Positions 46,225 through 56,074 are shown, numbered from the stretch's first letter. The stretch is 64,000 nt of DNA from Anabaenopsis elenkinii CCIBt3563 (GCF_015245355.1 NZ_CP063311.1:2167625-2231624), one strand, 5' to 3'. Notes: generated from the sequence alone by a model not told the origin. Program-made: numbers and translations.

Positions 46225-47247
46225 GTGCTAAATTTGTCTAAAAATGGGTGTTCTTTGTGGGTTGCTTCCTCAGCGGAAGGGCTGCTCAAGCCAACTGCTG
46301 TCGCTCTTGGTAAATTTGATGGTGTGCATCTTGGACATCACAGAGTTATTCAACCAATTTTGCCCGCAGCATTGGATAGGGAGAACACCCAGCCACAAGA
46401 ACAAACATACTCGACAGTTGTCACTTTTGACCCCCATCCCCTGGAGTTTTTTTCAGGTCAACCCAGAGCTTTGCTCACACCACTGGATGAAAAAGTCCAA
46501 CAATTGGGTTCTCTAGGAGTAGAACAACTTGTACTGCTACCTTTTGACAAAGAATTATCTGCTTTATCTCCCACAGATTTTGTAGATAAAATTCTAGTGC
46601 AACAACTCCAATGTCGCCGCATTAGTGTGGGACAGGATTTTTGTTTTGGTAAACAGCGTCGTGGTACTGCTCAAGATTTGCAATTACTAGCTGGGAAGCA
46701 CCATATCCCCGTGACTATTGTTTCTTTACAAACTTATACCGATAATACCCCTTCCCCTGAGACTCCCATTAGCACTTCACTCATCCGCCACTACTTGGAA
46801 AGTGGCGAGATTAAAAACGCCAGCTTTCTACTGGGACGACCTTACACCCTCATTGGTACTGTGGTTGCTGGTGCAAAAATGGGCAGAACTATCGGTTTTC
46901 CCACCGCCAACCTGCAATTACCACCAGATAAGTTTGTCCCCCGCCAAGGTGTATATGCTGTCCGCGCTGCTATTATGGGTGATACACCAGACCCAACTAC
47001 GATACATGATCAATTGGGTGTGATGAATATAGGTAAACGCCCCACAGTCAATGGTAGTAACTTATCTGTGGAAGTGCATCTATTCGATTGGTCTGGTGAT
47101 TTATATGGCAGAAAACTGACTGTGCAGCTCGTCGATTTTTTGCGCCCAGAACAGAAATTTCCTTCTCTAGAACACCTGAAGACACAAATTCAACTTGACT
47201 GTAATATTGCTAGGGAAGTTTTGAGGGTGAATGCTGATTTGAGCTAA
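46225..47247 (+). CDS. ribF: bifunctional riboflavin kinase/FAD synthetase
   Basis: Makes FMN and FAD from riboflavin. The N-terminal adenylyltransferase has GKFDGVHLGHHRVI and ISTSLIRHYL motifs; the C-terminal kinase has MGRTIGFPTANLQLP and GVYAVRAAI. The 340 residues are full length. The best start is GTG at 46225; no strong ribosome binding site is seen. No FMN riboswitch precedes it. Confidence 0.95.
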   Translation: MLNLSKNGCSLWVASSAEGLLKPTAVALGKFDGVHLGHHRVIQPILPAALDRENTQPQEQTYSTVVTFDPHPLEFFSGQPRALLTPLDEKVQQLGSLGVEQLVLLPFDKELSALSPTDFVDKILVQQLQCRRISVGQDFCFGKQRRGTAQDLQLLAGKHHIPVTIVSLQTYTDNTPSPETPISTSLIRHYLESGEIKNASFLLGRPYTLIGTVVAGAKMGRTIGFPTANLQLPPDKFVPRQGVYAVRAAIMGDTPDPTTIHDQLGVMNIGKRPTVNGSNLSVEVHLFDWSGDLYGRKLTVQLVDFLRPEQKFPSLEHLKTQIQLDCNIAREVLRVNADLS

Positions 47248-47282
47248 TTAAATGTCCTATTCCTGAAATAATTACCGCTCTC

Positions 47283-47319
47283 CACACCTATATGATCTCA
47301 TAACTAACATATAGGTGTG
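47283..47319. repeat. perfect 12-bp inverted repeat
   Basis: CACACCTATATG and CATATAGGTGTG face each other across a 13-base loop. Without a following U-run it is a poor terminator. It lies 50 bp before the tnpB relic, so it may be the left-end hairpin of the lost element, or the ribF terminator. Confidence 0.7.
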
Positions 47320-47369
47320 AAGAGTCATCAAATCAAAACCATCTTGGCATTTAAGTGTAAAATACAATC

Positions 47370-47538
47370 ATGCTACTAAGATTCAAGACTCAACTTAAAG
47401 TCAACAAGCAACAAAGGCTGCCACTGGCTGAACAGGGACAGAGTAGCTATACAGGCTTGGAATCTAGGTTTAGCACTATGTCAACAGATTATTAGAATAG
47501 ATGCCAATTTAAACTGTGAAATCAAACCAATCCATTGA
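47370..47538 (+). pseudogene. tnpB N-terminal relic with frameshift
   Basis: The first frame reads MLLRFKTQLKVNKQQRLPLA then shifts; the other frame continues VAIQAWNLGLALCQQIIRID and ends NLNCEIKPIH-stop. Together these match the first 55 or so residues of cyanobacterial TnpB (MLLGFKTEL...NKQQ...A..AWNxGLALxxQ). The remainder, including RuvC and the zinc ribbon, is gone. It sits 145 bp upstream of secA. Confidence 0.72.
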
Positions 47539-47683
47539 CCGATTGGATCTACTTTTTCCTGTTTTTGAGTTCACTCTGATTTTATGCCCATCTACAACCT
47601 GAATGGCTGGATTGGGTTAAATTCTTATAATCAATACAAAAACTTTATTTTCCCTCACCCTTGATTTAGTTCCCTAATCTGCC

Positions 47684-50461
47684 ATGCTAAAACTCTTGTT
47701 GGGCGATCCCAACGCTCGTAAGCTGAAAAAATACCAACCTTACATTACTGAAATTAACCTGCTAGAGGAAGAGATTCAAGCTCTTACCGATGAAGATTTA
47801 AAAGGCAAAACAGGAGAATTTAAACAGCGCCTCCTTAAGGGCGAAACACTTGATGATATTCTGCCAGAAGCTTTTGCTGTGGTCAGAGAAGCCGCACGGC
47901 GAGTATTGGGGTTGCGACATTTTGATGTCCAGCTGTTGGGCGGCGTCATCCTGCACTCTGGACAAATTGCCGAAATGAAAACCGGAGAGGGTAAAACTCT
48001 GGTGGCTACCTTACCGAGTTATTTAAATGCCCTGAGTGGTAAAGGTGTACACGTAGTTACAGTCAACGATTACCTGGCGCGTCGGGATGCTGAATGGATG
48101 GGACAGGTGCATCGGTTTCTGGGGCTAAGTGTAGGGCTAATTCAGTCAAGCATGATTCCCAGTGAACGCCAGAAAAATTATGAGTGTGACATTACCTATG
48201 TGACTAATAGTGAGGTGGGCTTTGACTACCTCCGGGATAATATGGCAACATCTATGGGTGATGTGGTGCAACGCCCGTTTAACTATTGTGTCATTGATGA
48301 GGTAGACTCGATTTTAATTGATGAGGCGCGAACACCCCTGATTATTTCTGGTCAGGTAGAAAGACCTACAGAAAAATATGTCCGTGCTGCTGAAATTTCC
48401 TTCAGTCTGCAAAAAGATCAGCATTATGATGTAGATGAAAAGGCTCGCAACGTATTGTTAACTGATGAAGGCTTTGCGGAAGCAGAAAATCTTTTGGGCG
48501 TTACAGATTTATTTGACCCGGAAGATCCCTGGGCGCATTTCATGTTCAATGCTATTAAAGCTAAGGAACTGTTCCTCAAGGACGTAAACTACATCGTTCG
48601 TAACCGTGAAGTGGTAATTGTCGATGAGTTTACTGGACGGGTGTTACCAGGAAGACGTTGGAGCGATGGTCTACACCAAGCAATTGAAGCTAAAGAACAC
48701 GTGGATATTCAGCCGGAAACTCAAACTCTGGCAACAATTACCTATCAAAATTTGTTCTTGCTTTATCCTAAACTGGGCGGGATGACAGGAACGGCTAAGA
48801 CTGAAGAGCCAGAATTTGAAAAAATCTATAAGTTAGAAGTGGCGGTAATTCCCACCAATCGCACCAGGAAACGTCAAGACTTGGCGGATATGGTGTTTAA
48901 AACTGAACCGGGGAAATGGCGGGCGATCGCGGGGGAATGTGCCGAAATGCACGAACTGGGCAGACCAGTTCTAGTAGGAACCACTAGTGTGGAAAAATCA
49001 GAATATCTCAGCCAGCTACTCAAACAGAAGGGGATTCCCCACGAACTGCTCAACGCTCGCCCAGAAAACGTAGAACGGGAAGCGGAAATCGTCGCTCAGG
49101 CAGGACGCAGGGGGGCTGTAACTATTGCGACTAATATGGCTGGGCGGGGTACAGATATTATCCTGGGTGGTAACTCCGAGTATATGGCACGGTTGAAGTT
49201 GCGGGAATATTTCATGCCGCGAATTGTCATGCCGGAAAATGAAGATGTCTTTGGTGTACAAAGGGCAGCTGGGTTACCCTCTGGACACGGTGGCGGTCAA
49301 GGTTTTGTTCCTGGGAAAAAAGTCAAAACTTGGAAAGCTTCACCAGAAATTTTTCCGACTCAATTGACAAAAGAAACCGAACAGTTATTAAAAGAGGCTG
49401 TAGAGGCGGCTGTGGCCGAATATGGTGAACGCAGCTTACCAGAACTGGCTGCAGAAGATAAGGTAGCCATAGCAGCAGAAAAGGCTCCCACCAATGAGCC
49501 CGTAATTCAAAAATTACGGGAAGCTTACAACCGGGTGAAGCAAGAATACGAAGAATTCACGGAGCGCGAACATGATGAAGTGATTTCCTTGGGCGGTTTG
49601 CACGTCATTGGTACAGAACGCCACGAGTCACGCCGCATTGATAACCAATTGCGGGGACGGGCCGGACGACAAGGTGACCCGGGTTCGACCAGGTTCTTCC
49701 TCAGTTTAGAAGATAATTTACTGCGGATTTTTGGAGGCGATCGCGTCGCTGGGTTAATGAATGCTTTCCAAGTCGAGGAAGATATGCCCATTGAATCTGG
49801 AATGCTCACCCGCAGTCTGGAAGGCGCACAGAAAAAAGTCGAAACCTATTACTACGACATTCGTAAACAGGTGTTTGAGTTCGACGAGGTGATGAATAAC
49901 CAACGTCGCGCTATCTACGCCGAACGCCGCCGGGTTTTAGAAGGTCAGGACTTGAAAGAACAGGTGATCAAGTACGCTGAAAAAACCATGGATGAAATCG
50001 TTGATTTCTACATCAACCTAGACTTACCTTCTGAAGAGTGGGAATTAGAAAAGTTGGTGGATAAGGTCAAGGAATTTGTCTATCTGCTAGCGGATATGGA
50101 AGCAAATCAATTAGAGGATATGACCGTAACGGAGATTAAGGCATTCCTCCATGAACAGGTGCGAATTGCTTACGACCTCAAAGAAGCCCAGATTGACCAG
50201 ATTCAACCGGGACTGATGCGACAGGCCGAAAGGTTCTTTATCTTGCAGCGTATAGATACCCTGTGGCGGGAACATTTGCAACAAATGGATGCTTTGCGGG
50301 AGTCTGTGGGCCTGCGGGGTTATGGACAGAAGGATCCGTTGATTGAGTATAAGAGTGAGGGTTATGAACTGTTTTTGGATATGATGATTAACATCCGCCG
50401 GGATGTAGTTTACTCGCTGTTTATGTTCGAGCCTCAAGCTCAACCTAGGGTGCCGGCTTAG
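47684..50461 (+). CDS. secA: preprotein translocase ATPase SecA
   Basis: Motor of the Sec system that drives unfolded proteins through SecYEG in the plasma and thylakoid membranes. The 925 residues include Walker [15 protein letters not shown] (near residue 101), [18 protein letters not shown], the preprotein cross-linking region, and motif IV-VI with [14 protein letters not shown] and [19 protein letters not shown]. The helical scaffold follows ([20 protein letters not shown]). The C-terminal zinc-binding linker of E. coli SecA is absent, as in many cyanobacteria. Confidence 0.98.
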   Translation: MLKLLLGDPNARKLKKYQPYITEINLLEEEIQALTDEDLKGKTGEFKQRLLKGETLDDILPEAFAVVREAARRVLGLRHFDVQLLGGVILHSGQIAEMKTGEGKTLVATLPSYLNALSGKGVHVVTVNDYLARRDAEWMGQVHRFLGLSVGLIQSSMIPSERQKNYECDITYVTNSEVGFDYLRDNMATSMGDVVQRPFNYCVIDEVDSILIDEARTPLIISGQVERPTEKYVRAAEISFSLQKDQHYDVDEKARNVLLTDEGFAEAENLLGVTDLFDPEDPWAHFMFNAIKAKELFLKDVNYIVRNREVVIVDEFTGRVLPGRRWSDGLHQAIEAKEHVDIQPETQTLATITYQNLFLLYPKLGGMTGTAKTEEPEFEKIYKLEVAVIPTNRTRKRQDLADMVFKTEPGKWRAIAGECAEMHELGRPVLVGTTSVEKSEYLSQLLKQKGIPHELLNARPENVEREAEIVAQAGRRGAVTIATNMAGRGTDIILGGNSEYMARLKLREYFMPRIVMPENEDVFGVQRAAGLPSGHGGGQGFVPGKKVKTWKASPEIFPTQLTKETEQLLKEAVEAAVAEYGERSLPELAAEDKVAIAAEKAPTNEPVIQKLREAYNRVKQEYEEFTEREHDEVISLGGLHVIGTERHESRRIDNQLRGRAGRQGDPGSTRFFLSLEDNLLRIFGGDRVAGLMNAFQVEEDMPIESGMLTRSLEGAQKKVETYYYDIRKQVFEFDEVMNNQRRAIYAERRRVLEGQDLKEQVIKYAEKTMDEIVDFYINLDLPSEEWELEKLVDKVKEFVYLLADMEANQLEDMTVTEIKAFLHEQVRIAYDLKEAQIDQIQPGLMRQAERFFILQRIDTLWREHLQQMDALRESVGLRGYGQKDPLIEYKSEGYELFLDMMINIRRDVVYSLFMFEPQAQPRVPA

Positions 50462-50500
50462 TGAGATGGTATAAGTTTTTTTGCACTCGCAGTCGCAGAG

Positions 50501-50530
50501 GCGCAGAGATGTTTTTCTGCGTCTTTTTTT
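50501..50530 (+). terminator. intrinsic terminator of secA
   Basis: GCGCAGA pairs with TCTGCGT, followed by C and seven T. Located 40 bp after the secA stop. Confidence 0.75.
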
Positions 50531-50611
50531 GGGTCTGATGGATGAACGTGTAATTGGTTTTACTGGAATGATAAGATGATTTAGTGACTAAATGAGCAAT
50601 TCTACTAAATT

Positions 50612-51715
50612 ATGACTTCGATTCTCCAACCTTTGCAGATTGGTAAACATATTGCCCGTTATCCTATCATCCAAGCTGCTATGGCGGTGCGGGTGTCTGG
50701 AGCCAAATTAGCGGGCGCAGTTGCTAATGCTGGCGGGGTGGGAATGATTGCTTCTCTAGGTTTGGGTTTAGATTCTCCGTATTTTAACTACCGTAAAAAA
50801 AGTACTTTCTTTACAGCCAACCGTCTGGCTTTAATTGATGAATTGAACAAGGCCAGGATGATCAGCCCCCATGGGGTGATTGGGGTAAATATAATTGTGG
50901 GTACTAAGGATTACCCAGTTTTGGCTCGGACAGCGGCAGCCCACAAGGTGAGTCTGATTATTACTGGCGGAGGTTTACCTTTAAATTTACCAGAGTATAC
51001 AAGTGATTTTCCTGATGTGGCTCTTGTGCCTACAATAGCTAATGTGCAGGGCGTAAGGTTGATTTGTGAAACTTGGAAGGGTCGCTACAATCGCTTACCT
51101 GATGCTTTGATTGTGGAAAATTGCCAGCAGGTGGGGGGACATTTTAGCCAATGTGATAGCGGTAGCGTGGCGTTACCCATACAAGTCAATGTCCCGGGGT
51201 TTTCTATTGGGCTGGTGATTTCCCAAGTGCGGGATTATTTAGCCCGTGAAATGGGTGTAAGTATACCTTTAATTGTCACAGGTGGAATTAGCGATCGCAC
51301 GGATATTAATCAAATGTTAGCCATGGGGGCTAATGGTGTACAAATGGGTACTCGCTTCGTCACGACCATAGAATGTGATGCCCATTCCTGTTATAAAGAT
51401 TTTCATCTGCGGGCCAATCCTGAAGATATTGTTACTGTCCCCAGTCCCATAGGAAAACCCAGCCGTGCTTTACGCAATAGTTTTACACAGGAGATTATGG
51501 CAGATTCGCCACAGCAACGGCGATGTATTGCCAACTGTTTAGAAACCTGTCTGTTTCGAGATCAAGGTAAAACTTACTGCTTACTTAATGCACTGGCTCA
51601 AGCCGCCCGCGGGGACGTGGAACATGGTCTAATTTTTTCTGGGGCTAATGTGAGTTGTACGCAGAAAATTATCTCTGTTGCCGAACTGATGGCAGATTTA
51701 ACTGCTCAAAGCTAG
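50612..51715 (+). CDS. nitronate monooxygenase family protein
   Basis: An FMN enzyme of the 2-nitropropane dioxygenase/NMO family (367 residues) that oxidises alkyl nitronates such as propionate 3-nitronate. The TIM-barrel start YPIIQAAMAVRVSGAKLAGA and phosphate-binding VTGGISDRTDINQMLAMGAN with GVQMGTRF are canonical. Cys-rich segments late in the chain (RRCIANCLETCLF, near residues 307-320) are unusual and may bind metal. The role in cyanobacteria is not established. Confidence 0.88.
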   Translation: MTSILQPLQIGKHIARYPIIQAAMAVRVSGAKLAGAVANAGGVGMIASLGLGLDSPYFNYRKKSTFFTANRLALIDELNKARMISPHGVIGVNIIVGTKDYPVLARTAAAHKVSLIITGGGLPLNLPEYTSDFPDVALVPTIANVQGVRLICETWKGRYNRLPDALIVENCQQVGGHFSQCDSGSVALPIQVNVPGFSIGLVISQVRDYLAREMGVSIPLIVTGGISDRTDINQMLAMGANGVQMGTRFVTTIECDAHSCYKDFHLRANPEDIVTVPSPIGKPSRALRNSFTQEIMADSPQQRRCIANCLETCLFRDQGKTYCLLNALAQAARGDVEHGLIFSGANVSCTQKIISVAELMADLTAQS

Positions 51716-51731
51716 CACCTCAACCCTAACT

Positions 51732-51752
51732 CCTCTCCTGACTCAGGAGAGG
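51732..51752. terminator. inverted repeat between convergent genes
   Basis: CCTCTCCTGA and TCAGGAGAGG form a 10-bp palindrome around one base between the NMO and acsF stops. Similar sequences occur at many gene ends in cyanobacteria. It may act in both directions. Confidence 0.5.
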
Positions 51753-51772
51753 GGAGACTTTGGCGCTCCGGT

Positions 51773-52828
51773 CTAACGTACAGTTTCCCGCAAAGGCTCA
51801 GTATCAATGGGTTTGATTAAATAAAGTAAAAATAGATTCCACACAATTGCCACCATCAAAGGTAATTTCGCCATGAGCTTGACAATTTTCGGCTGAGAAC
51901 TGCGCCCAATCTCTGCAAGTTTTAAGTTGTAACCTGCACAGCGTTGCAAACGGGGGAAAAACTGGGGATGTTCCGTATTTAACATCACAGGAAAAGCCCG
52001 TCCCGCCGTTTCATTAGTATTACGGACAACTTGCACATCAAATTCTGTGGCATCTAGTCCCAGTGACTGATAGAATCGGGAACGTTCATGAACGGTGAGA
52101 GTGTGGGTAGCAAATACCGATAACAAGAAAAAGCGGCTCCACAGCCTTGCTTTCCAGTTGTTCCATAGTTGCGGTTGGGAACGTAAAAGTGCCTTGAATA
52201 TATCCCCGTGGCGGTTCTCGTCCTGACACCAACTTTCAAAATAGCGGAATATGGGGGAAAATTGGTTTTCTGGGTGCTTTTCTAAATGTCTGTAAATAAT
52301 AATGTAACGCCAGTAACCAATTTTTTCTGAAAGGTAAACGGTGTAAAGTACCCATTCCAGGGGGAAAAAAGTATAAGTACGGGTTTTAGTCACCAGTCCT
52401 AAATCCAGGGAGAGTTTAAAATCTCCCATAGCTTTATTGAGAAACCCCGCATGGCGAGCTTCATCTCGGGCCATGAGTTGAAATATTTCCGCTAACAGGG
52501 GGCTACGATTTTTTAACTTGCGGGATAATTCCTTGAACAGCAAGAAGCCGGAAAACTCAGAAATGCAAGAGCGTTCTAAATACTCAATAAACGCCTCCCT
52601 AGCTTCACCGTTAATGTGTTCCCAAGACTTTTCAAAGGCGTCATCCCGCACGAAATGATGGCGGTTGTAGTCTGCCCGCATTTCTGCTACCATCGCCTGC
52701 AATTCCTTTTCCTGGGCGGATAAATCCAGGTTGGCTGCGGTTTCAAAATCTGTAGTATAAAACCGGGGGGTAAGTACAGTTTCTTGACTGGGGATTTTAG
52801 TTTCTGGTTTAGGTAGGGTATTAACCAT
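51773..52828 (-). CDS. acsF: aerobic Mg-protoporphyrin IX monomethyl ester cyclase
   Basis: Diiron oxygenase that forms the fifth ring of chlorophyll (351 residues). Iron ligands are in the E-x-x-H motifs: FQLMARDEARHAGF and SWCQDENRHGDIF, with further Glu in ERSCISEFSGF. It needs O2 and reduced ferredoxin. The hydrophobic C-terminus (LPLMVAIVWNLFLLYLI) may associate it with membranes. An IS630 element now sits in the region shared with the divergent hemF, which may alter its promoter. Confidence 0.96.
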   Translation of the reverse strand: MVNTLPKPETKIPSQETVLTPRFYTTDFETAANLDLSAQEKELQAMVAEMRADYNRHHFVRDDAFEKSWEHINGEAREAFIEYLERSCISEFSGFLLFKELSRKLKNRSPLLAEIFQLMARDEARHAGFLNKAMGDFKLSLDLGLVTKTRTYTFFPLEWVLYTVYLSEKIGYWRYIIIYRHLEKHPENQFSPIFRYFESWCQDENRHGDIFKALLRSQPQLWNNWKARLWSRFFLLSVFATHTLTVHERSRFYQSLGLDATEFDVQVVRNTNETAGRAFPVMLNTEHPQFFPRLQRCAGYNLKLAEIGRSSQPKIVKLMAKLPLMVAIVWNLFLLYLIKPIDTEPLRETVR

Positions 52829-52981
52829 GATTACTCTGGTATGCAGTTAAATAATTGTATAACTATAAAGTTATGCCAATTGCATCGATTTGGCTAGGGA
52901 GTTATAGCAACCGCCAAGGTAATTTAAGCATAAACTATAAGTAGTCCCTTTTCATGTGAAGCGATCGCTTGCTACAGGTAT

Positions 52982-53368
52982 ATGCCCAAGCCGTACAGTT
53001 ACGACCTTCGTCAAAAAGTAATCCAAGCGATTGAACTCGATGGCTTGAAGAAAACTCAAGCCAGTCAAATGTTTAATATTAGTCGCAACACCATCACCCT
53101 ATGGTTGAAGCGAAAAACCGAAACGGGGGACTTCCAAGCCTTGCCTAATCAGCGTCCTGGGAATGGTCACAAAATTACCGATTGGGAAAAATTTCGTGAG
53201 TTTGCTTCCGTACATGGCGATAAAACCCAAGTAGAGATGGCCTCACTTTGGCCTGAAGAAATTAGCGATCGCACAATCTCAAGAGCTTTGAAAAAAATTG
53301 GTTTTACGCGAAAAAAAAGACTTATGGCTACCGTGAGCGCGATGAGGTCAAACGACAGGCTTTCGTAA
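52982..53368 (+). CDS. IS630 transposase, upstream frame (DNA-binding part)
   Basis: The first 128 codons give the helix-turn-helix half: MPKPYSYDLRQKVIQAIELD, KTQASQMFNISRNTITLWLKR and DRTISRALKKIGFTRKK. Near its end a run of eight A (53311-53318) allows ribosomes to slip -1 into the frame that continues KTYGYRERDEVKRQAF. Without slippage the product ends after about 20 unrelated residues. This arrangement is normal for many IS630 elements. Confidence 0.88.
   Translation: MPKPYSYDLRQKVIQAIELDGLKKTQASQMFNISRNTITLWLKRKTETGDFQALPNQRPGNGHKITDWEKFREFASVHGDKTQVEMASLWPEEISDRTISRALKKIGFTRKKRLMATVSAMRSNDRLS
53311..53318 (+). promoter_or_regulatory. A8 slippery site for programmed -1 frameshift
   Basis: Eight consecutive A in the zero frame end of the first transposase ORF; the two frames differ by -1 and overlap here. 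A run this long promotes slippage of ribosomes. The reading is inferred from layout; a plain mutation is the alternative. Confidence 0.7.
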
Positions 53369-53373
53369 CGCAG

Positions 53374-53856
53374 TTGTCTGAGTTACCTGTGGAGAAGATT
53401 GTATACCTCGATGAGTCAGGAATGGACAACCGAGACCAGTATGATTACGGTTGGAACTCAAAAGGACAGCGCTTCCATGCACTTAAATCAGGTCGTCGTG
53501 AAGGTCGGGTGAACATAATTGCCGCGCTGTGTAACCATAAGCTGATAGCTCCTTTCACTGTTGAGGGTGCGTGTAATCGAATAGTATTTGAGACTTGGCT
53601 TGAAGCTTGTTTGCTTCCCACACTCAAACCAGGACAGGTTGTGGTGATGGATAATGCCACATTTCATAAAGGTGGGCGCATTCAACAACTGATTCAGTAC
53701 GCAGGGTGTGAAGTGCTGTACCTACCACCTTATTCTCCAGACCTGAATCAGATTGAAAAATGTTGGTCTTGGTTAAAAAGTCGAATCCGCAAAAAACTTG
53801 AGCGGTTTGATTCTTTACGAGATGCCATTGAGGATGTCTTGCTTTTTGCGTCCTAA
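53374..53856 (+). CDS. IS630 transposase, downstream frame (DDE domain)
   Basis: The -1 frame relative to the preceding ORF encodes the catalytic half, 160 codons from its first ATG but really entered by frameshift near 53311. The DDE triad is D in IVYLDESGMDN, D in VVVMDNATFHKG, and E in SPDLNQIEKCWSWLKS. Both halves look intact, so the fused transposase may be active. Confidence 0.9.
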   Translation: MSELPVEKIVYLDESGMDNRDQYDYGWNSKGQRFHALKSGRREGRVNIIAALCNHKLIAPFTVEGACNRIVFETWLEACLLPTLKPGQVVVMDNATFHKGGRIQQLIQYAGCEVLYLPPYSPDLNQIEKCWSWLKSRIRKKLERFDSLRDAIEDVLLFAS

Positions 53857-53996
53857 CCTCCTTGGCGGTTGCTATACCAAGAAAAACCTCCCCGGGTTGA
53901 GTTAAGTTTTGTAACCTCTGCCCATAAATTTAATTGAATAACTATATAGTAATTAAGTAGTAAATTACCCTAGCTAAAAGTTGCAGAGGTTTTAAC

Positions 53997-55028
53997 ATGG
54001 CTGAATCTTTAAATCATACCACATTGCTGACATCCCCAATACCCCCGGATTCACGGCAACGGGCGCAGCAATTCATGGAGAAATTACAAGATGAAATTTG
54101 TACAGCCTTAGAGCAACTAGACGGGGAAGCACGCTTTCACCAAGACCACTGGGAGCGAACCGGAGGGGGAGAAGGGCGGACTCGCGTCATTAGCAAAGGG
54201 CGGGTGTTTGAACAGGGCGGTGTTAACTTTTCTGCAGTTTGGGGAAATAGCCTACCACCGGCAATTTTAGCTCAACGCCCAGAAGCAGCCGGACATGAAT
54301 TTTTTGCCACTGGTACCTCAATGGTATTACATCCTCGTAATCCTTACGTACCAACGGTACACCTCAACTACCGTTACTTTGAGGCTGGGCCAATTTGGTG
54401 GTTTGGCGGTGGAGCAGATTTAACACCATATTATGCCTTTACTGAGGATGCTGTTCACTTCCATCAAACACACAAAAATGCTTGTGATGCCCATCATCCA
54501 CAATATTATCCCGTGTTCAAACGCTGGTGTGATGAATACTTCTACCTGCAACATCGTCAAGAACAACGGGGTATTGGTGGTATTTTTTTTGACTATCAAG
54601 ATGCTAGTGGCAAGCTTTACGTAGGTTCTCAAGCAGATACTCCCGCAGCAGTTTACAGTCAACAAGTAGGGAATGTCTCCCGTGATTGGGAAGATATCTT
54701 TGCTTTGGTGCAGGATTGCGGTCAAGCATTTTTACCGGCTTATTTGCCTATTGTACAGCGGCGCCAGGGGATGGAGTATGGCGATCGCCAAAGGCAGTTT
54801 CAACTATACCGACGGGGGCGCTATATCGAGTTTAACTTAGTCTACGACAGGGGAACAGTTTTTGGGTTGCAAACCAATGGCAGAACCGAATCAATTTTGA
54901 TGTCGCTACCACCTCTAGCACGGTGGGAATATTGCTACCAGCCAGAACCAGGTACACCAGAAGCACAACTGACGGAAATCTTTCTCCAGCCCCAAGACTG
55001 GATAAATGGGAGTTATGCCCAGAAATAA
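53997..55028 (+). CDS. hemF: oxygen-dependent coproporphyrinogen III oxidase
   Basis: Converts coproporphyrinogen III to protoporphyrinogen IX with O2, on the route to heme and chlorophyll. The 343 residues contain the family blocks WERTGGGEGRTRVISKGRVF, HLNYRYFEAGPIWWFGGGAD and GIGGIFFDYQD, with conserved His in HQTHKNACDAHH. The IS630 element lies just upstream of its start, inside the region shared with acsF, so its promoter may now be inside or next to the IS. Confidence 0.97.
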   Translation: MAESLNHTTLLTSPIPPDSRQRAQQFMEKLQDEICTALEQLDGEARFHQDHWERTGGGEGRTRVISKGRVFEQGGVNFSAVWGNSLPPAILAQRPEAAGHEFFATGTSMVLHPRNPYVPTVHLNYRYFEAGPIWWFGGGADLTPYYAFTEDAVHFHQTHKNACDAHHPQYYPVFKRWCDEYFYLQHRQEQRGIGGIFFDYQDASGKLYVGSQADTPAAVYSQQVGNVSRDWEDIFALVQDCGQAFLPAYLPIVQRRQGMEYGDRQRQFQLYRRGRYIEFNLVYDRGTVFGLQTNGRTESILMSLPPLARWEYCYQPEPGTPEAQLTEIFLQPQDWINGSYAQK

Positions 55029-55043
55029 CAAGATTGTGGAGCA

Positions 55044-55931
55044 ATGTGGTTGTTGAGGAAGTATTTAGTGAAATTTAATTTATTACCAACTGTACCGGGT
55101 AAACCCCAGGCTATGGCTCTTGATTGGGGAGCAGTGGTGGTTTTTGCTACTGTTCACGCCCTAGCATTACTGGCTCCCTGGTTCTTCTCTTGGACTGCAT
55201 TAAGCATAACTCTATTTCTCCATTGGCTATTTGGCAGTATTGGAGTCTGCCTAGGCTATCATCGGCTATTAAGCCATCGCAGCTTCAAAGTTCCCCGGTG
55301 GTTAGAGTATGCGATCGCGGTTTTAGGTGCATTATCCTTACAAGGTGGGCCAATCTTTTGGGTAGCTGGACATCGTTTGCATCATGGGTACACCGAAGAT
55401 CCAGATCAAGATCCCTACTCCGCCAGCAGAGGTTTTTGGTGGAGTCATATTCTGTGGATTTTTTATCCCCGTCCAGAATTCTTTGACTATGAGCGCTATG
55501 GGCGATTTGCTCCCGACCTGGCACGAAACCCCTTTTACCGTTGGCTCAATCGCTACTTTATCTTATTGCAAATTCCCCTAGCCTTATTGCTCTATGTTCT
55601 AGGTGGTTGGTCATTTGTGATCTATGGCGTATTCTTAAGGACTGTGATTCTGTGGCATACAACTTGGTTGATCAACTCAGTTACTCATATGTGGGGATAT
55701 CGGACTTTTCCCAGCGAAGATAACTCTTGTAATCTCTGGTGGGCGGCGATTCTCACCTATGGCGAGGGGTGGCATAATAATCACCATGCTTATCCTCACG
55801 TAGCCAAATGTGGTTGGCGGTGGTGGGAAATTGACCTTACCTGGTGGGCGATTAAGTTCTTAAAAACTGTGGGTTTAGCGACAAATGTCAACTTACCACC
55901 AACCCAGGTAATTGAAAGCAAAAACTGGTAG
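55044..55931 (+). CDS. acyl-lipid delta-9 type fatty acid desaturase
   Basis: A membrane diiron desaturase of 295 residues (DesC-like). The eight-His set is present: HRLLSH (near residue 76), HRLHH (near 113) and HNNHH (near 247), with GYHRLLSHRSFKVPRWLEY before the first and EDNSCNLWWAAILTYGEGW before the third. Four membrane helices are expected. It starts 16 bp after hemF, so the two O2-using enzymes may form an operon. Confidence 0.93.
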   Translation: MWLLRKYLVKFNLLPTVPGKPQAMALDWGAVVVFATVHALALLAPWFFSWTALSITLFLHWLFGSIGVCLGYHRLLSHRSFKVPRWLEYAIAVLGALSLQGGPIFWVAGHRLHHGYTEDPDQDPYSASRGFWWSHILWIFYPRPEFFDYERYGRFAPDLARNPFYRWLNRYFILLQIPLALLLYVLGGWSFVIYGVFLRTVILWHTTWLINSVTHMWGYRTFPSEDNSCNLWWAAILTYGEGWHNNHHAYPHVAKCGWRWWEIDLTWWAIKFLKTVGLATNVNLPPTQVIESKNW

Positions 55932-55966
55932 ATTTTATCCGAATCCAGATATACTCAGATACACTA

Positions 55967-55991
55967 GTGGCGGGCAAGATGCCCGCACCAC
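55967..55991. repeat. extragenic palindrome
   Basis: GTGGCGGGCAAGATGCCCGCACCAC in part: GGCGGGCA and TGCCCGC face each other. A known type of dispersed cyanobacterial intergenic repeat (AGTGGCGGGCAAGATGCCCG); a degraded relative lies near 20150. Confidence 0.65.
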
Positions 55992-56074
55992 AAAAGTTGT
56001 ATACTTTATTAAAGATTTCACTACCTAATATACTTACAATTGGCTATTTATTTCAAATTATTAAATTATTGTTT

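Larger units (their letters stand above)
47248..47683. other. intergenic region with inverted repeat and tnpB relic
   Basis: The 436 bp between ribF and secA contain a perfect 12-bp hairpin (47283-47319) and a tnpB N-terminal relic (47370-47538), both listed separately. Nothing else is recognisable apart from the secA leader. Confidence 0.6.
52905..53874 (+). mobile_element. IS630-family insertion sequence, complete
   Basis: Inverted ends TAGCAACCGCCAAGG (left) and CCTTGGCGGTTGCTA (right) are flanked by TA on both sides (52903-52904 and 53875-53876), the target duplication of the IS630/Tc1 superfamily. About 970 bp, with two transposase frames joined by a putative -1 frameshift. It is inserted between acsF and hemF. 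Confidence 0.88.

Noticed and set aside
54420-55044. Minus-strand open frames across hemF
   Set aside because: They lie entirely inside hemF, in antisense, without ribosome binding sites.
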